From: Phycisphaerae bacterium
GTDB taxonomy: Bacteria; Planctomycetota; Phycisphaerae; UBA1845
DNA length: 15,417 nucleotides
Assembly (NCBI GenBank): GCA_021604825.1
Contig: BQJS01000113.1
Span: forward strand, 1 to 15,417
Reading direction: 5' to 3'
A program made the translations under genes and the position numbers. The first letter of the stretch is position 1. Each line of letters starts with the position of its first letter. The notes beneath the pieces were generated by a model, which saw only the letters and a list, made by a program, of their open reading frames with translations, was not told where the DNA came from and made no database searches. Positions 1 to 6,151 of this stretch are shown one piece after another.

Positions 1-353
1 CGGCGATTCCGGCGCTGATTGGTGCGACGGCTGAGGAAGACGAAGCATTGCGAATTCGTGCGGCGCAGGTTTTGGCGCTCACTTCGTCGGCCAACGGTCA
101 GAAGGCCATCTGCGAAACGGCGCTCGATGCCGAGAATTCACCAGCCGTTCGAATCGCGATGTTCAACGCACTGGCAGAAGCCGCAAAGCGTCAGGGCAAC
201 GATCTCGAATCCGATCAGATTCAACGCCTCGTCAAGCAGGCGGCGGACAATTCTGATCTCGCTCTGAGGACGGCTGCCAGTCAGGCATTGGGAGCGCTGA
301 ATCTAGACGTGAGCGAAGCCAGCGAGATCATCCGCAATCAGCACAAGGGCTAG
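1..353 (+). CDS. HEAT-repeat protein, C-terminal part (5' end outside window)
   Basis: The reading frame is open from base 3 to the TAG at 351-353 and enters from the left edge, so only the last 116 residues are visible. They form alternating amphipathic helices with the regular Ala/Leu spacing of HEAT or PBS-lyase-type repeats, for example LRIRAAQVLALTS, VRIAMFNALAEAA and LALRTAASQALGALN, each about 35-40 residues apart. Such repeats make superhelical protein-binding scaffolds. No catalytic motif is visible, so the specific role is unknown. The repeats run almost to the C-terminus, which ends in a short polar tail. Internal ATG or TTG codons could give a short protein, but the repeat pattern continues upstream of them, so a longer gene entering from outside is more likely. 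Repeat class is fairly sure; function is not assigned. Confidence 0.75.
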   Translation, partial: AIPALIGATAEEDEALRIRAAQVLALTSSANGQKAICETALDAENSPAVRIAMFNALAEAAKRQGNDLESDQIQRLVKQAADNSDLALRTAASQALGALNLDVSEASEIIRNQHKG

Positions 354-385
354 TCCGCGTTCAAGCCCAGGCTGAGTTTCCAGAC

Positions 386-459
386 GTGCCACTGCTTTGT
401 GAGCAGTGTTCTTTTGATTCGTCTCCGATGGCCAGGCACTGCTCACAGAGCAGTGGCAC
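386..459. repeat. 23-bp imperfect inverted repeat with 28-bp spacer
   Basis: The left arm at 386-408 and the right arm at 437-459 are reverse complements with one mismatch. Each arm starts or ends with GTGCCACTGCT or its complement. Each arm is itself partly self-complementary (CACTGCTC against GAGCAGTG). The element lies between the HEAT gene stop (353) and leuS. There is no T-tract after the right arm, so it is not a classic intrinsic terminator. A dispersed intergenic repeat (REP/MITE-like) or a transcript-end hairpin are both possible. Confidence 0.75.
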
Positions 460-495
460 GGGGCTCCGGTAGATCCTTGGGGGCGAATGGTGTTG

Positions 496-524
496 TTGTG
501 AATCATTTCGGCGTCAGATAGACT
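496..524 (+). promoter_or_regulatory. candidate sigma-70-type promoter for leuS
   Basis: TTGTGA (496-501) and TAGACT (519-524) are separated by exactly 17 bp and each matches four of six consensus positions. Transcription would start near 531, giving a 5' leader of roughly 70 nt before the ATG at 599. This is pattern matching only. Promoter consensus in this phylum is poorly constrained. Confidence 0.35.
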
Positions 525-598
525 CCTCCACTCCATATTCTAACGCGATCTTGAGGGCGAAGCTCTAAGTCGCGCGACCCTTGCAATTGCGGTGCATC

Positions 599-3469
599 AT
601 GCAAAAGACAACGGAAGAAACGGTGGCTGGCTACGATCCGGCGACCATCGAACCCAAGTGGCAAGCCTACTGGGAAGAACACAAGACCTATCGTCAGCCG
701 AATCCTGGCGACGAGGGTTTTGATGCGTCCAAACCCAAGAGGTACATCCTCGACATGTTTCCGTATCCCAGTGGTGCCGGGCTTCATGTTGGTCATCCAC
801 TCGGTTACTGCGCGACGGACATATACTCGCGGTTCAGCCGCATGCAGGGCTATAACGTCTTGCACCCGATGGGGTATGACGCGTTTGGATTGCCGGCTGA
901 GCAGTACGCGATAGAAACCGGCGTGCATCCGGCGATCACCACGCAGAACAACATCGCGAACATGCGGCGGCAACTCAAGATGTTCGGGTTCAGTTACGAC
1001 TGGGACCGCGAGTTGGCCACCTGCACCCCGGATTATTACAAATGGACGCAGTGGATTTTTCTGCGCCTCTTCAACAGTTGGTTCGACACCAAGTGCGAAT
1101 GGATTGACGCAAACGGTCGAAAGACGGTCGGCAAAGCGCGACCCATTTCTGAATTGATCGAAGCGCTCGATCGAAGTCAACTCGACATCGACGCCGGCGG
1201 TGAGATTGTCTACGAACTGGATTCGTCCAATACAAACTGGTCAACGTTGGATCCGGCTGCGCGCAAACGGGCCATCGATCAATGTCGATTGGCGTTTGTT
1301 GACGAAGTGCCCGTCAACTGGTGCCCGGCATTGGGGACGGTACTCGCGAACGAAGAAGTGACCAATGACGGCCGCAGCGATCGCGGCAATCACCCGGTGT
1401 TCCGCAAGCCACTGCGACAGTGGATGCTACGGATTACGGCGTACGCCGAGCGTCTCATCGACGATCTGGAACTCGTCGATTGGCCCGAACCGATCAAACT
1501 GATGCAGCGCAATTGGATTGGGCGAAGTACCGGCGCGGAAGTTGATTTCCCGATCGCTTCCGGCGGGGCGGATGCGCCTGCGATCGACGATTTTTCCCAA
1601 TGGCAATCCGCTCGATCTGCGTCGGGTTTTGGGCGCGTGGCTGACGACTCGGTGATCCGTGTTTATACAACGCGACCTGATACGCTTTTTGGCGCAACGT
1701 ACATGGTACTTGCGCCGGAGCACACTCTGGTTAGTCGCATCACCACGCCTGACCAGCGCGAGGCGGTCGAGGCCTACTTGCGGGCTGCCGTCAACAAGAG
1801 CGACCTCGATCGAACGGCCGATACCAAGACCAAAAGCGGTGTGTTCACCGGTGCGTATGCATTCAACCCGGTCAACGGGCAGCGGATTCCGATTTGGGTT
1901 GCTGACTACGTACTGATGGGCTACGGCACCGGAGCGATTATGGCCGTCCCCGGTCAGGACCAGCGCGATTGGGATTTTGCGAAGAAATTTGAGCTGCCGA
2001 TCATCCGTACCGTCAAACCGCCCGAGGATTTCAATGGCGATGCCTACATCGGTGAGGGCCCCGCGATCAACAGTGGTATGCTCGACGGTTTGGAAATCGC
2101 TCCGGCGAAGCAGAAGATCATCGAGCATCTCGAATCAACGGGCCAGGGTTGCGGCGCGGTCAACTACAAGCTGCGCGATTGGATCTTTACGCGGCAACGC
2201 TACTGGGGCGAACCGTTCCCGATCATGCACAGCCCCGACGGCGAAATGGTCGCGATCGCGGAGGATGAACTGCCGGTCGAATTACCCGAGGTTGAAGAAT
2301 ACAAACCGACGATTTCGCACGATGAAGATCATCTGCCCGAACCGCCGCTGAGTCGGGCGACCGAGTGGAAGACGATCGATCGCGACGGCGTGCAATACTT
2401 GCGCGATCTGAACACCATGCCGCAATGGGCGGGGTCGTGTTGGTATTACCTGCGCTTTCTCGATCCGACAAACGCCAATCGGTTTTGCAGCCGCGAGTCG
2501 GAAGACTACTGGATGCCTGTCGACACGTATGTCGGGGGGGCTGAGCATGCGGTGCTGCACCTCTTATACGCCAGGTTCTGGCACAAAGTGCTCTTTGATT
2601 TTGGCGAAGTCAAGATGGCTGAGCCGTTTCAAAATCTAATCAACCAGGGAATGATTCAGGCGTTTGCATACGAAGATTCGCGCGGGGTGAATGTCGTCCG
2701 TGATGATGTCGAGGAACGCAGCGGGGCGTTCTTTCGCAAGGGCGACGGTGAACCACTCACGCAAGTCATCGCAAAAATGAGTAAGTCGCTCAGAAACGTG
2801 GTGAATCCCGACGAGATCATCGAGCAATTCGGGGCGGATGCGTTTCGTTGTTACGAAATGTTCATGGGTCCGCTCGAAGCATCCAAGCCGTGGAACACAC
2901 GCGACGTGCCGGGTGTGTACAAGCTGCTCAATCGCATCTGGCGGTTGTACGTCGATCAGGAAACGGGCGAACTGTCACCGCAGATGACAACAGAGCCTGC
3001 CGACGAGCAAACACTACGTATGCTGCATAAAACGATCAAGAAGGTTGGCGAAGATATCGACGCGTTCAAGTTCAATACCGCGATCGGTCAGCTGTTCGAG
3101 TTCGTCAACCACATGACGCCGCTGGAGAAGCGATCGCGCGAGGTGCTTGAGCAGTTCGTACTCGTGATCGCGCCATTTACGCCGCACTTGGCGGAGGAAC
3201 TTTGGTCGCGACTTGGGTTTGAGGGCAGCGTGTCCAAAGCGGATTGGCCCAAGTACGACGAAGCGCTCGCGAAAGACGACACGGTCGAGATCGCGGTGCA
3301 GTTAATGGGCAAGGTCAAGACACGCATACAAGTACCGGCTGACGCCGATGGCAAAGCACTTGAGGAATTGGCGATGGCGGAACCCGGTGTGCAAGCGCTC
3401 ATCGAAGGCAAGACAGTGCGCAAGGTCATCGCCATCAAAGGCCGTCTCGTGAATATCGTCGCCAATTAA
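599..3469 (+). CDS. leuS: Leucyl-tRNA synthetase (class Ia)
   Basis: This cytoplasmic enzyme charges tRNA-Leu with leucine using ATP. The 956-residue product has the class I signatures: HVGH at 63-66 (the HIGH motif) and KMSKS at 726-730. The inserted CP1 editing domain shows the threonine-rich TTRPDT at 357-362. It also has GQDQRDWDF, where Asp457 matches the conserved editing Asp345 of the E. coli enzyme. NWIGRS and the C-terminal end VRKVIAIKGRLVNIV are typical. The protein is about 95 residues longer than most bacterial LeuRS; much of the excess is an insertion at about 163-239, before NWCP. The usual zinc-binding cysteine cluster after VLANEE is missing and reads DGRSDRGNHPV instead. As recalled, this form occurs in planctomycete and Bacteroidetes enzymes. 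ATG 599 was chosen; an in-frame TTG at 581 would add six residues. No strong ribosome-binding site is visible. The CYTH gene follows 32 bp downstream. Confidence 0.97.
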   Translation: MQKTTEETVAGYDPATIEPKWQAYWEEHKTYRQPNPGDEGFDASKPKRYILDMFPYPSGAGLHVGHPLGYCATDIYSRFSRMQGYNVLHPMGYDAFGLPAEQYAIETGVHPAITTQNNIANMRRQLKMFGFSYDWDRELATCTPDYYKWTQWIFLRLFNSWFDTKCEWIDANGRKTVGKARPISELIEALDRSQLDIDAGGEIVYELDSSNTNWSTLDPAARKRAIDQCRLAFVDEVPVNWCPALGTVLANEEVTNDGRSDRGNHPVFRKPLRQWMLRITAYAERLIDDLELVDWPEPIKLMQRNWIGRSTGAEVDFPIASGGADAPAIDDFSQWQSARSASGFGRVADDSVIRVYTTRPDTLFGATYMVLAPEHTLVSRITTPDQREAVEAYLRAAVNKSDLDRTADTKTKSGVFTGAYAFNPVNGQRIPIWVADYVLMGYGTGAIMAVPGQDQRDWDFAKKFELPIIRTVKPPEDFNGDAYIGEGPAINSGMLDGLEIAPAKQKIIEHLESTGQGCGAVNYKLRDWIFTRQRYWGEPFPIMHSPDGEMVAIAEDELPVELPEVEEYKPTISHDEDHLPEPPLSRATEWKTIDRDGVQYLRDLNTMPQWAGSCWYYLRFLDPTNANRFCSRESEDYWMPVDTYVGGAEHAVLHLLYARFWHKVLFDFGEVKMAEPFQNLINQGMIQAFAYEDSRGVNVVRDDVEERSGAFFRKGDGEPLTQVIAKMSKSLRNVVNPDEIIEQFGADAFRCYEMFMGPLEASKPWNTRDVPGVYKLLNRIWRLYVDQETGELSPQMTTEPADEQTLRMLHKTIKKVGEDIDAFKFNTAIGQLFEFVNHMTPLEKRSREVLEQFVLVIAPFTPHLAEELWSRLGFEGSVSKADWPKYDEALAKDDTVEIAVQLMGKVKTRIQVPADADGKALEELAMAEPGVQALIEGKTVRKVIAIKGRLVNIVAN

Positions 3470-3501
3470 TCGCCAACCATTGAGCGCGCAGACTGAAAAC
3501 C

Positions 3502-4071
3502 ATGAGCCAAGAACTCGAAATCAAAATCAAAGTTGACTCGCACGATCCGGTGCGCGAAACGCTTCAGAAGTGCGGCGGCGAGTTTCAATGTTGCGTGCTG
3601 GAGGTCAATCGCCTGTTTGACGACATGAAAGGCGACTTGCGGAAGCGCGGTGTGGCGCTGCGTATTCGGGGACGCAAAGCGCTGAAGGGCCCGGACCAGT
3701 ACGCTTGCCTGACCTACAAAGGACCCGCCCACGGTGGTTACTACAAATCGCGCGAGGAACACGAAGTCAACGTTTCGGATGAATCGTCGCTGCTGGAGAT
3801 TTTGAAAAACCTCGGGTATCGCGAGACGTTCTTGTTTGAAAAGCGTCGCGAAACTTGGAAACTCGGCGAAGCGACCATTGAGTTGGACGAGGTTCCCGAT
3901 CTGGGCACGTTCGTCGAAGTGGAGGCTGCCAGCCGCGACGACATCGACGCGATTTGCAGCCAGTTGGGCCTCGACCGCCATGCCGCCGTCGAAGAAACCT
4001 ACGCCGGCCTGCTCGCCACCAATGCGGTTGGTAGGACCTTTTCACGGATGGAAGTCCGCTTCAAGCCTTAG
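3502..4071 (+). CDS. CYTH-domain protein, class IV adenylate cyclase (CyaB)-like
   Basis: The 189-residue protein begins with the diagnostic ExExK motif (E4, E6, K8). It then carries the other charged strands of the CYTH triphosphate tunnel: LRIR at 53-56, LTYKGP at 70-75, R84/E86, the KRRE region near 114-117, and the acidic LDEVP and FVEVE stretches at 128-141. The C-terminal ETYAGLL resembles the conserved Tyr-x-x-Leu-Leu end of CyaB proteins. Family members bind organic or inorganic triphosphates with divalent metal and act as class IV adenylate cyclases, thiamine-triphosphatases or tripolyphosphatases. The length fits the CyaB branch best, but the substrate cannot be read from sequence. 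It starts 32 bp after leuS on the same strand and probably shares its transcript. The link to LeuRS is likely only positional. No cAMP-binding regulator is visible nearby. Confidence 0.88.
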   Translation: MSQELEIKIKVDSHDPVRETLQKCGGEFQCCVLEVNRLFDDMKGDLRKRGVALRIRGRKALKGPDQYACLTYKGPAHGGYYKSREEHEVNVSDESSLLEILKNLGYRETFLFEKRRETWKLGEATIELDEVPDLGTFVEVEAASRDDIDAICSQLGLDRHAAVEETYAGLLATNAVGRTFSRMEVRFKP

Positions 4072-4104
4072 CTGAACCTCCTAAATTCACAGGCGCCTGG
4101 CGTT

Positions 4105-4128
4105 CACTTCGAAGCTTATAAGTGTTTT
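4105..4128 (+). terminator. weak hairpin plus T-run after the CYTH gene
   Basis: CACTT (4105-4109) can pair with AAGTG (4120-4124), with further AAG/CTT pairing inside, and four T residues follow at once. It lies 34 bp after the CYTH stop codon, as expected for an intrinsic terminator of the leuS-CYTH transcript. The stem is short and AT-rich, so termination would be inefficient. Confidence 0.25.
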
Positions 4129-4280
4129 GTCTGACGGCACTTGACAGATTTCATCTCCCACCGCAAATTACCCATATCGGGCACGGATCTGGGGTGCAAT
4201 CCCCACAATTCGGGCAATCGGTTTTAGACAAGCTCCCGACGCTAGAGTCATATCGCGTCGCTGACCCATAGGTGAATTCG

Positions 4281-4412
4281 ATGATGAATCGTACCGGTTT
4301 GACCGTTTTGTTGATTGTTTCATGTGTCACATGCCTGGCACTGGTCGCCCGCGCTGTCGGGCCCAATCCTGTGACCGACTCAACCCATCTCGTCGCGCAA
4401 CACGACAACTAG
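4281..4412 (+). CDS. possible small secreted or membrane peptide (43 aa)
   Basis: An ATG at 4281 is preceded by AGGTGA (4270-4275), a good ribosome-binding site at 5-nt spacing. It opens a 43-codon frame ending in TAG at 4410-4412. The N-terminus has one Arg and then a continuous hydrophobic stretch (LTVLLIVSCVTCLALVA). An Ala-Arg-Ala site follows that could serve signal peptidase I, and then a short polar tail rich in Pro, Asn, Asp, Thr and His. The layout is that of a minimal secreted peptide or a single-pass small membrane protein. No family is recognised. It lies alone between the CYTH gene and the 3' end of sppA, which faces it. An 85-codon frame on the opposite strand (4151-4408) overlaps it but lacks comparable support. 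Existence is uncertain because it is short; the ribosome-binding site plus signal-like N-terminus is the main argument. Confidence 0.45.
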   Translation: MMNRTGLTVLLIVSCVTCLALVARAVGPNPVTDSTHLVAQHDN

Positions 4413-4453
4413 CAAAACCCGCCAAATGTCCGAAGAGCCGTTCACGCGGTGCG

Positions 4454-5464
4454 TCAATGATTCCAAAGGTACATGAACGGCGCGTTTATCGCCGTTTCGT
4501 TTTTCCCAAGATCAACATTGAGCAGTGTCACGCGTCCGGTGGCTGGGTCGCGCTCGTGGCGCGCGTAGTAATTCGGCGCTTGTACATGCGGTCGGCGATA
4601 CGACACGACCTTGGCCTTCTTGACGCCCGATTTTTCTTTCGCCAGATCGATGGCTTCGCGAATCGAACCGATGCGATCGATGAGCTTCAACTCAAGGGCT
4701 TGCTTGGCTGTGTACACGCGCCCGTCTGCCAGCGGTAGCACTTGCTCGCGCGACAGTTCGGGTCGGCCTTCCGCAACGACATCGACGAATTGGTCGTACA
4801 TCTCGTTGATGATGTTCTGGAAAATCTCGCGCTGTTCGGGTTTCAATTCTTCAAAGGGTGAGCCAGCCGCTTTCTGGTCGCCCGACTTGATCGTGTGGGC
4901 TTTAACGCCGATCATCTCCATGGTCTTGGTGACTTCCATGGTTTGCATGACCACGCCGATGCTGCCGGTGACAGTAGACTTGCAGGCCATGATCTCGTCG
5001 GCTGCACAGGCGATGTAGTAACCACCGCTGGCCGCGACATCCATCATCATCGCGACTACTGGTTTACCGCTGGCGCGAAGGCGTTTGACTTCGTGGTGCA
5101 TGAGCTCGCTGGCTGTGACTGTTCCGCCTGGCGAGTTGATGCGCAGGACGACGGCTTTGACCGATTTGTCGCGCCGAGCCGTGTCGAGTTGCTCGGTCAA
5201 CTTGGCCACGGGATGTTCACCGGTGGTTAGAAATCCGCTATTGCGGGTGTTGGCGATCACCCCGTCGACTTCGATGATGGCGATTTTGCCGTCGGAGAAC
5301 GTGGATTCGTTGAAGAGGACTCGCTCTTTGAGATCCGGTTGGGTGCTGACGGGTGTGATGATGAAGCTATCGGGCAGGCAGCCAATCGAAGCACAGGTAG
5401 CGATGAGCAACAAAAGTGCTGACGCTCTCGCAGGGCGTGTTGTGGATGTTTGTGTGTAGCGCAT
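4454..5464 (-). CDS. sppA: SppA-type signal peptide peptidase (S49), probable lipoprotein
   Basis: The enzyme degrades cleaved signal peptides and other membrane-associated peptides. The 336-residue product matches the short, B. subtilis-type single-domain SppA. The nucleophile lies in VAASGGYYIA (Ser146). The general base is Lys198 in IKSGDQKAAGSP, 52 residues on, the same spacing as Ser147/Lys199 in B. subtilis SppA. Other family marks are VVLRINSPGG at 106-114, TGSIGVV at 167-172 and ADGRVYTAKQA near the C-terminal third. The N-terminus has a hydrophobic run (ALLLLIATCASIGC) ending in a lipobox-like Ser-Ile-Gly-Cys29, so a lipid-anchored envelope protein is likely. The ATG at 5464 has AGGGGA just upstream at good spacing. 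The frame stays open to 6064, but that extension overlaps the zincin gene antisense and looks random. It is divergent from the metallopeptidase gene, with 123 bp between start codons. Confidence 0.93.
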   Translation of the reverse strand: MRYTQTSTTRPARASALLLLIATCASIGCLPDSFIITPVSTQPDLKERVLFNESTFSDGKIAIIEVDGVIANTRNSGFLTTGEHPVAKLTEQLDTARRDKSVKAVVLRINSPGGTVTASELMHHEVKRLRASGKPVVAMMMDVAASGGYYIACAADEIMACKSTVTGSIGVVMQTMEVTKTMEMIGVKAHTIKSGDQKAAGSPFEELKPEQREIFQNIINEMYDQFVDVVAEGRPELSREQVLPLADGRVYTAKQALELKLIDRIGSIREAIDLAKEKSGVKKAKVVSYRRPHVQAPNYYARHERDPATGRVTLLNVDLGKNETAINAPFMYLWNH

Positions 5465-5587
5465 ATGATTCCCCTGACTGCGGTTGCCTGATTTTACGTG
5501 GTCTGTGCGACGGATCGAATCGGCATGGTAGGTCAACGCCGGCTCGTTGCAAAGGTTTTGCGGGCGACGCATTGGAGAGATGGTTTT

Positions 5588-5962
5588 ATGCAAATGACGC
5601 GTGCGGAGTTTGAGCATTGTGTGGGTCTTGCGCTGGAGCAGATTCCCGCATCGTTTGCGCCGCACCTTCAAAATGTTGTGATCGAAGTTGAGAACATGCC
5701 CATTGCCAGCCAATGTGAAGCTGTCGGCGTGCAAAATCCCAAGAACCTGCTCGGGTTGTATCAAGGCGTGCCCATGACCCGCCGCAGCGTCGAGCAGTAT
5801 GCCCGATTGCCTGATCGGATTCTGATCTATCAAGCCAACATTCAGCGGATTTGTAGGACGCGCGAAGCGCTGGTTGAGCAGATTCGCAAGACGGTGCTGC
5901 ACGAGGTGGGGCATCACTTTGGCTTGTCGGAAGAAGATCTGGATGAGCTGGGATATGGGTAG
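5588..5962 (+). CDS. Small zincin-like metallopeptidase (PF06262/DUF1025 type)
   Basis: The 124-residue protein carries an HExxH zinc motif at 105-109 in VLHEVGHHFGLSEEDL, followed by LDELGYG at the very end. Both the length and the motif near the C-terminus fit the minimal 'possibl zinc metallo-peptidase' family PF06262. Upstream, VIEVENMP and LLGLYQGVP are typical of that family, whose physiological substrates are unknown. There is no signal peptide, so it should be cytoplasmic. ATG 5588 was chosen because GGAGAG (5574-5579) sits 8 nt before it and the length then matches the family. In-frame ATG 5525 and GTG 5498 would add 21 or 30 residues not typical of the family. Its 5' region is shared with the divergent sppA gene, so the two may be co-regulated. 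It faces the ABC permease gene across a paired-hairpin repeat. Confidence 0.9.
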   Translation: MQMTRAEFEHCVGLALEQIPASFAPHLQNVVIEVENMPIASQCEAVGVQNPKNLLGLYQGVPMTRRSVEQYARLPDRILIYQANIQRICRTREALVEQIRKTVLHEVGHHFGLSEEDLDELGYG

Positions 5963-6027
5963 AGAACGCGCTCGCGCCTTTGTCGCTCCCATTTTTCGCC
6001 GCTCCCATTCCTCGTCGTGCCCCTTAT

Positions 6028-6107
6028 CGTCATTCCCGCGAACGCGGGAATCCAGTTCGCGCATGACTCCGCACCCGTTCTGGACTCCCGCGTGCGCGGG
6101 AGTGACG
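6028..6107. repeat. paired-hairpin intergenic repeat (REP-like, about 80 bp)
   Basis: Two GC-rich hairpins are arranged head to head: ATTCCCGCG / CGCGGGAAT at 6032-6051 and ACTCCCGCG / CGCGGGAGT at 6084-6103. They are flanked by CGTCA (6028-6032) and its complement TGACG (6103-6107), and inside them TCCAG pairs with CTGGA. The whole unit can therefore fold as one long imperfect cruciform or two separate stems. Similar 'TCATTCCCGCG...CGGGAAT' elements are common dispersed repeats in many bacterial genomes. It sits between convergent genes (zincin ends 5962, permease ends 6152) and could stop transcription from both sides. Confidence 0.8.
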
Positions 6108-6151
6108 AGCCAATATCATCCTCGCTTTATCTTGCGGATTGAGGGCAGCAC

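Noticed and set aside
503..1180. 225-codon minus-strand frame over the leuS 5' end
   Set aside because: It is antisense to the conserved HIGH-motif region of leuS, resembles no family, and is explained by the codon bias of leuS.
1427..2128. 233-codon minus-strand frame inside leuS
   Set aside because: It is a full shadow of the LeuRS editing domain, with no recognisable domain and arginine-rich low-quality composition.
3466..3981. 171-codon minus-strand frame opposite the CYTH gene
   Set aside because: The plus-strand CYTH protein has clear catalytic motifs; the antisense frame has none.
4190..4205. Short TGGGG/CCCCA hairpin as a possible riboswitch or regulatory stem
   Set aside because: Five base pairs with a 6-nt loop and no conserved neighbouring elements; expected by chance.
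4151..4408. 85-codon Cys-containing minus-strand frame (DCPNCGDCTPDPC)
   Set aside because: The cysteine cluster is suggestive of metal binding, but there is no ribosome-binding site or family match, and it overlaps the better-supported 43-aa plus-strand frame.
5465..6064. Upstream extension of the sppA frame by 200 codons on the minus strand
   Set aside because: It runs antisense through the zincin gene and part of the paired-hairpin repeat. The real start at 5464 has a good ribosome-binding site and is followed by a signal/lipobox sequence.
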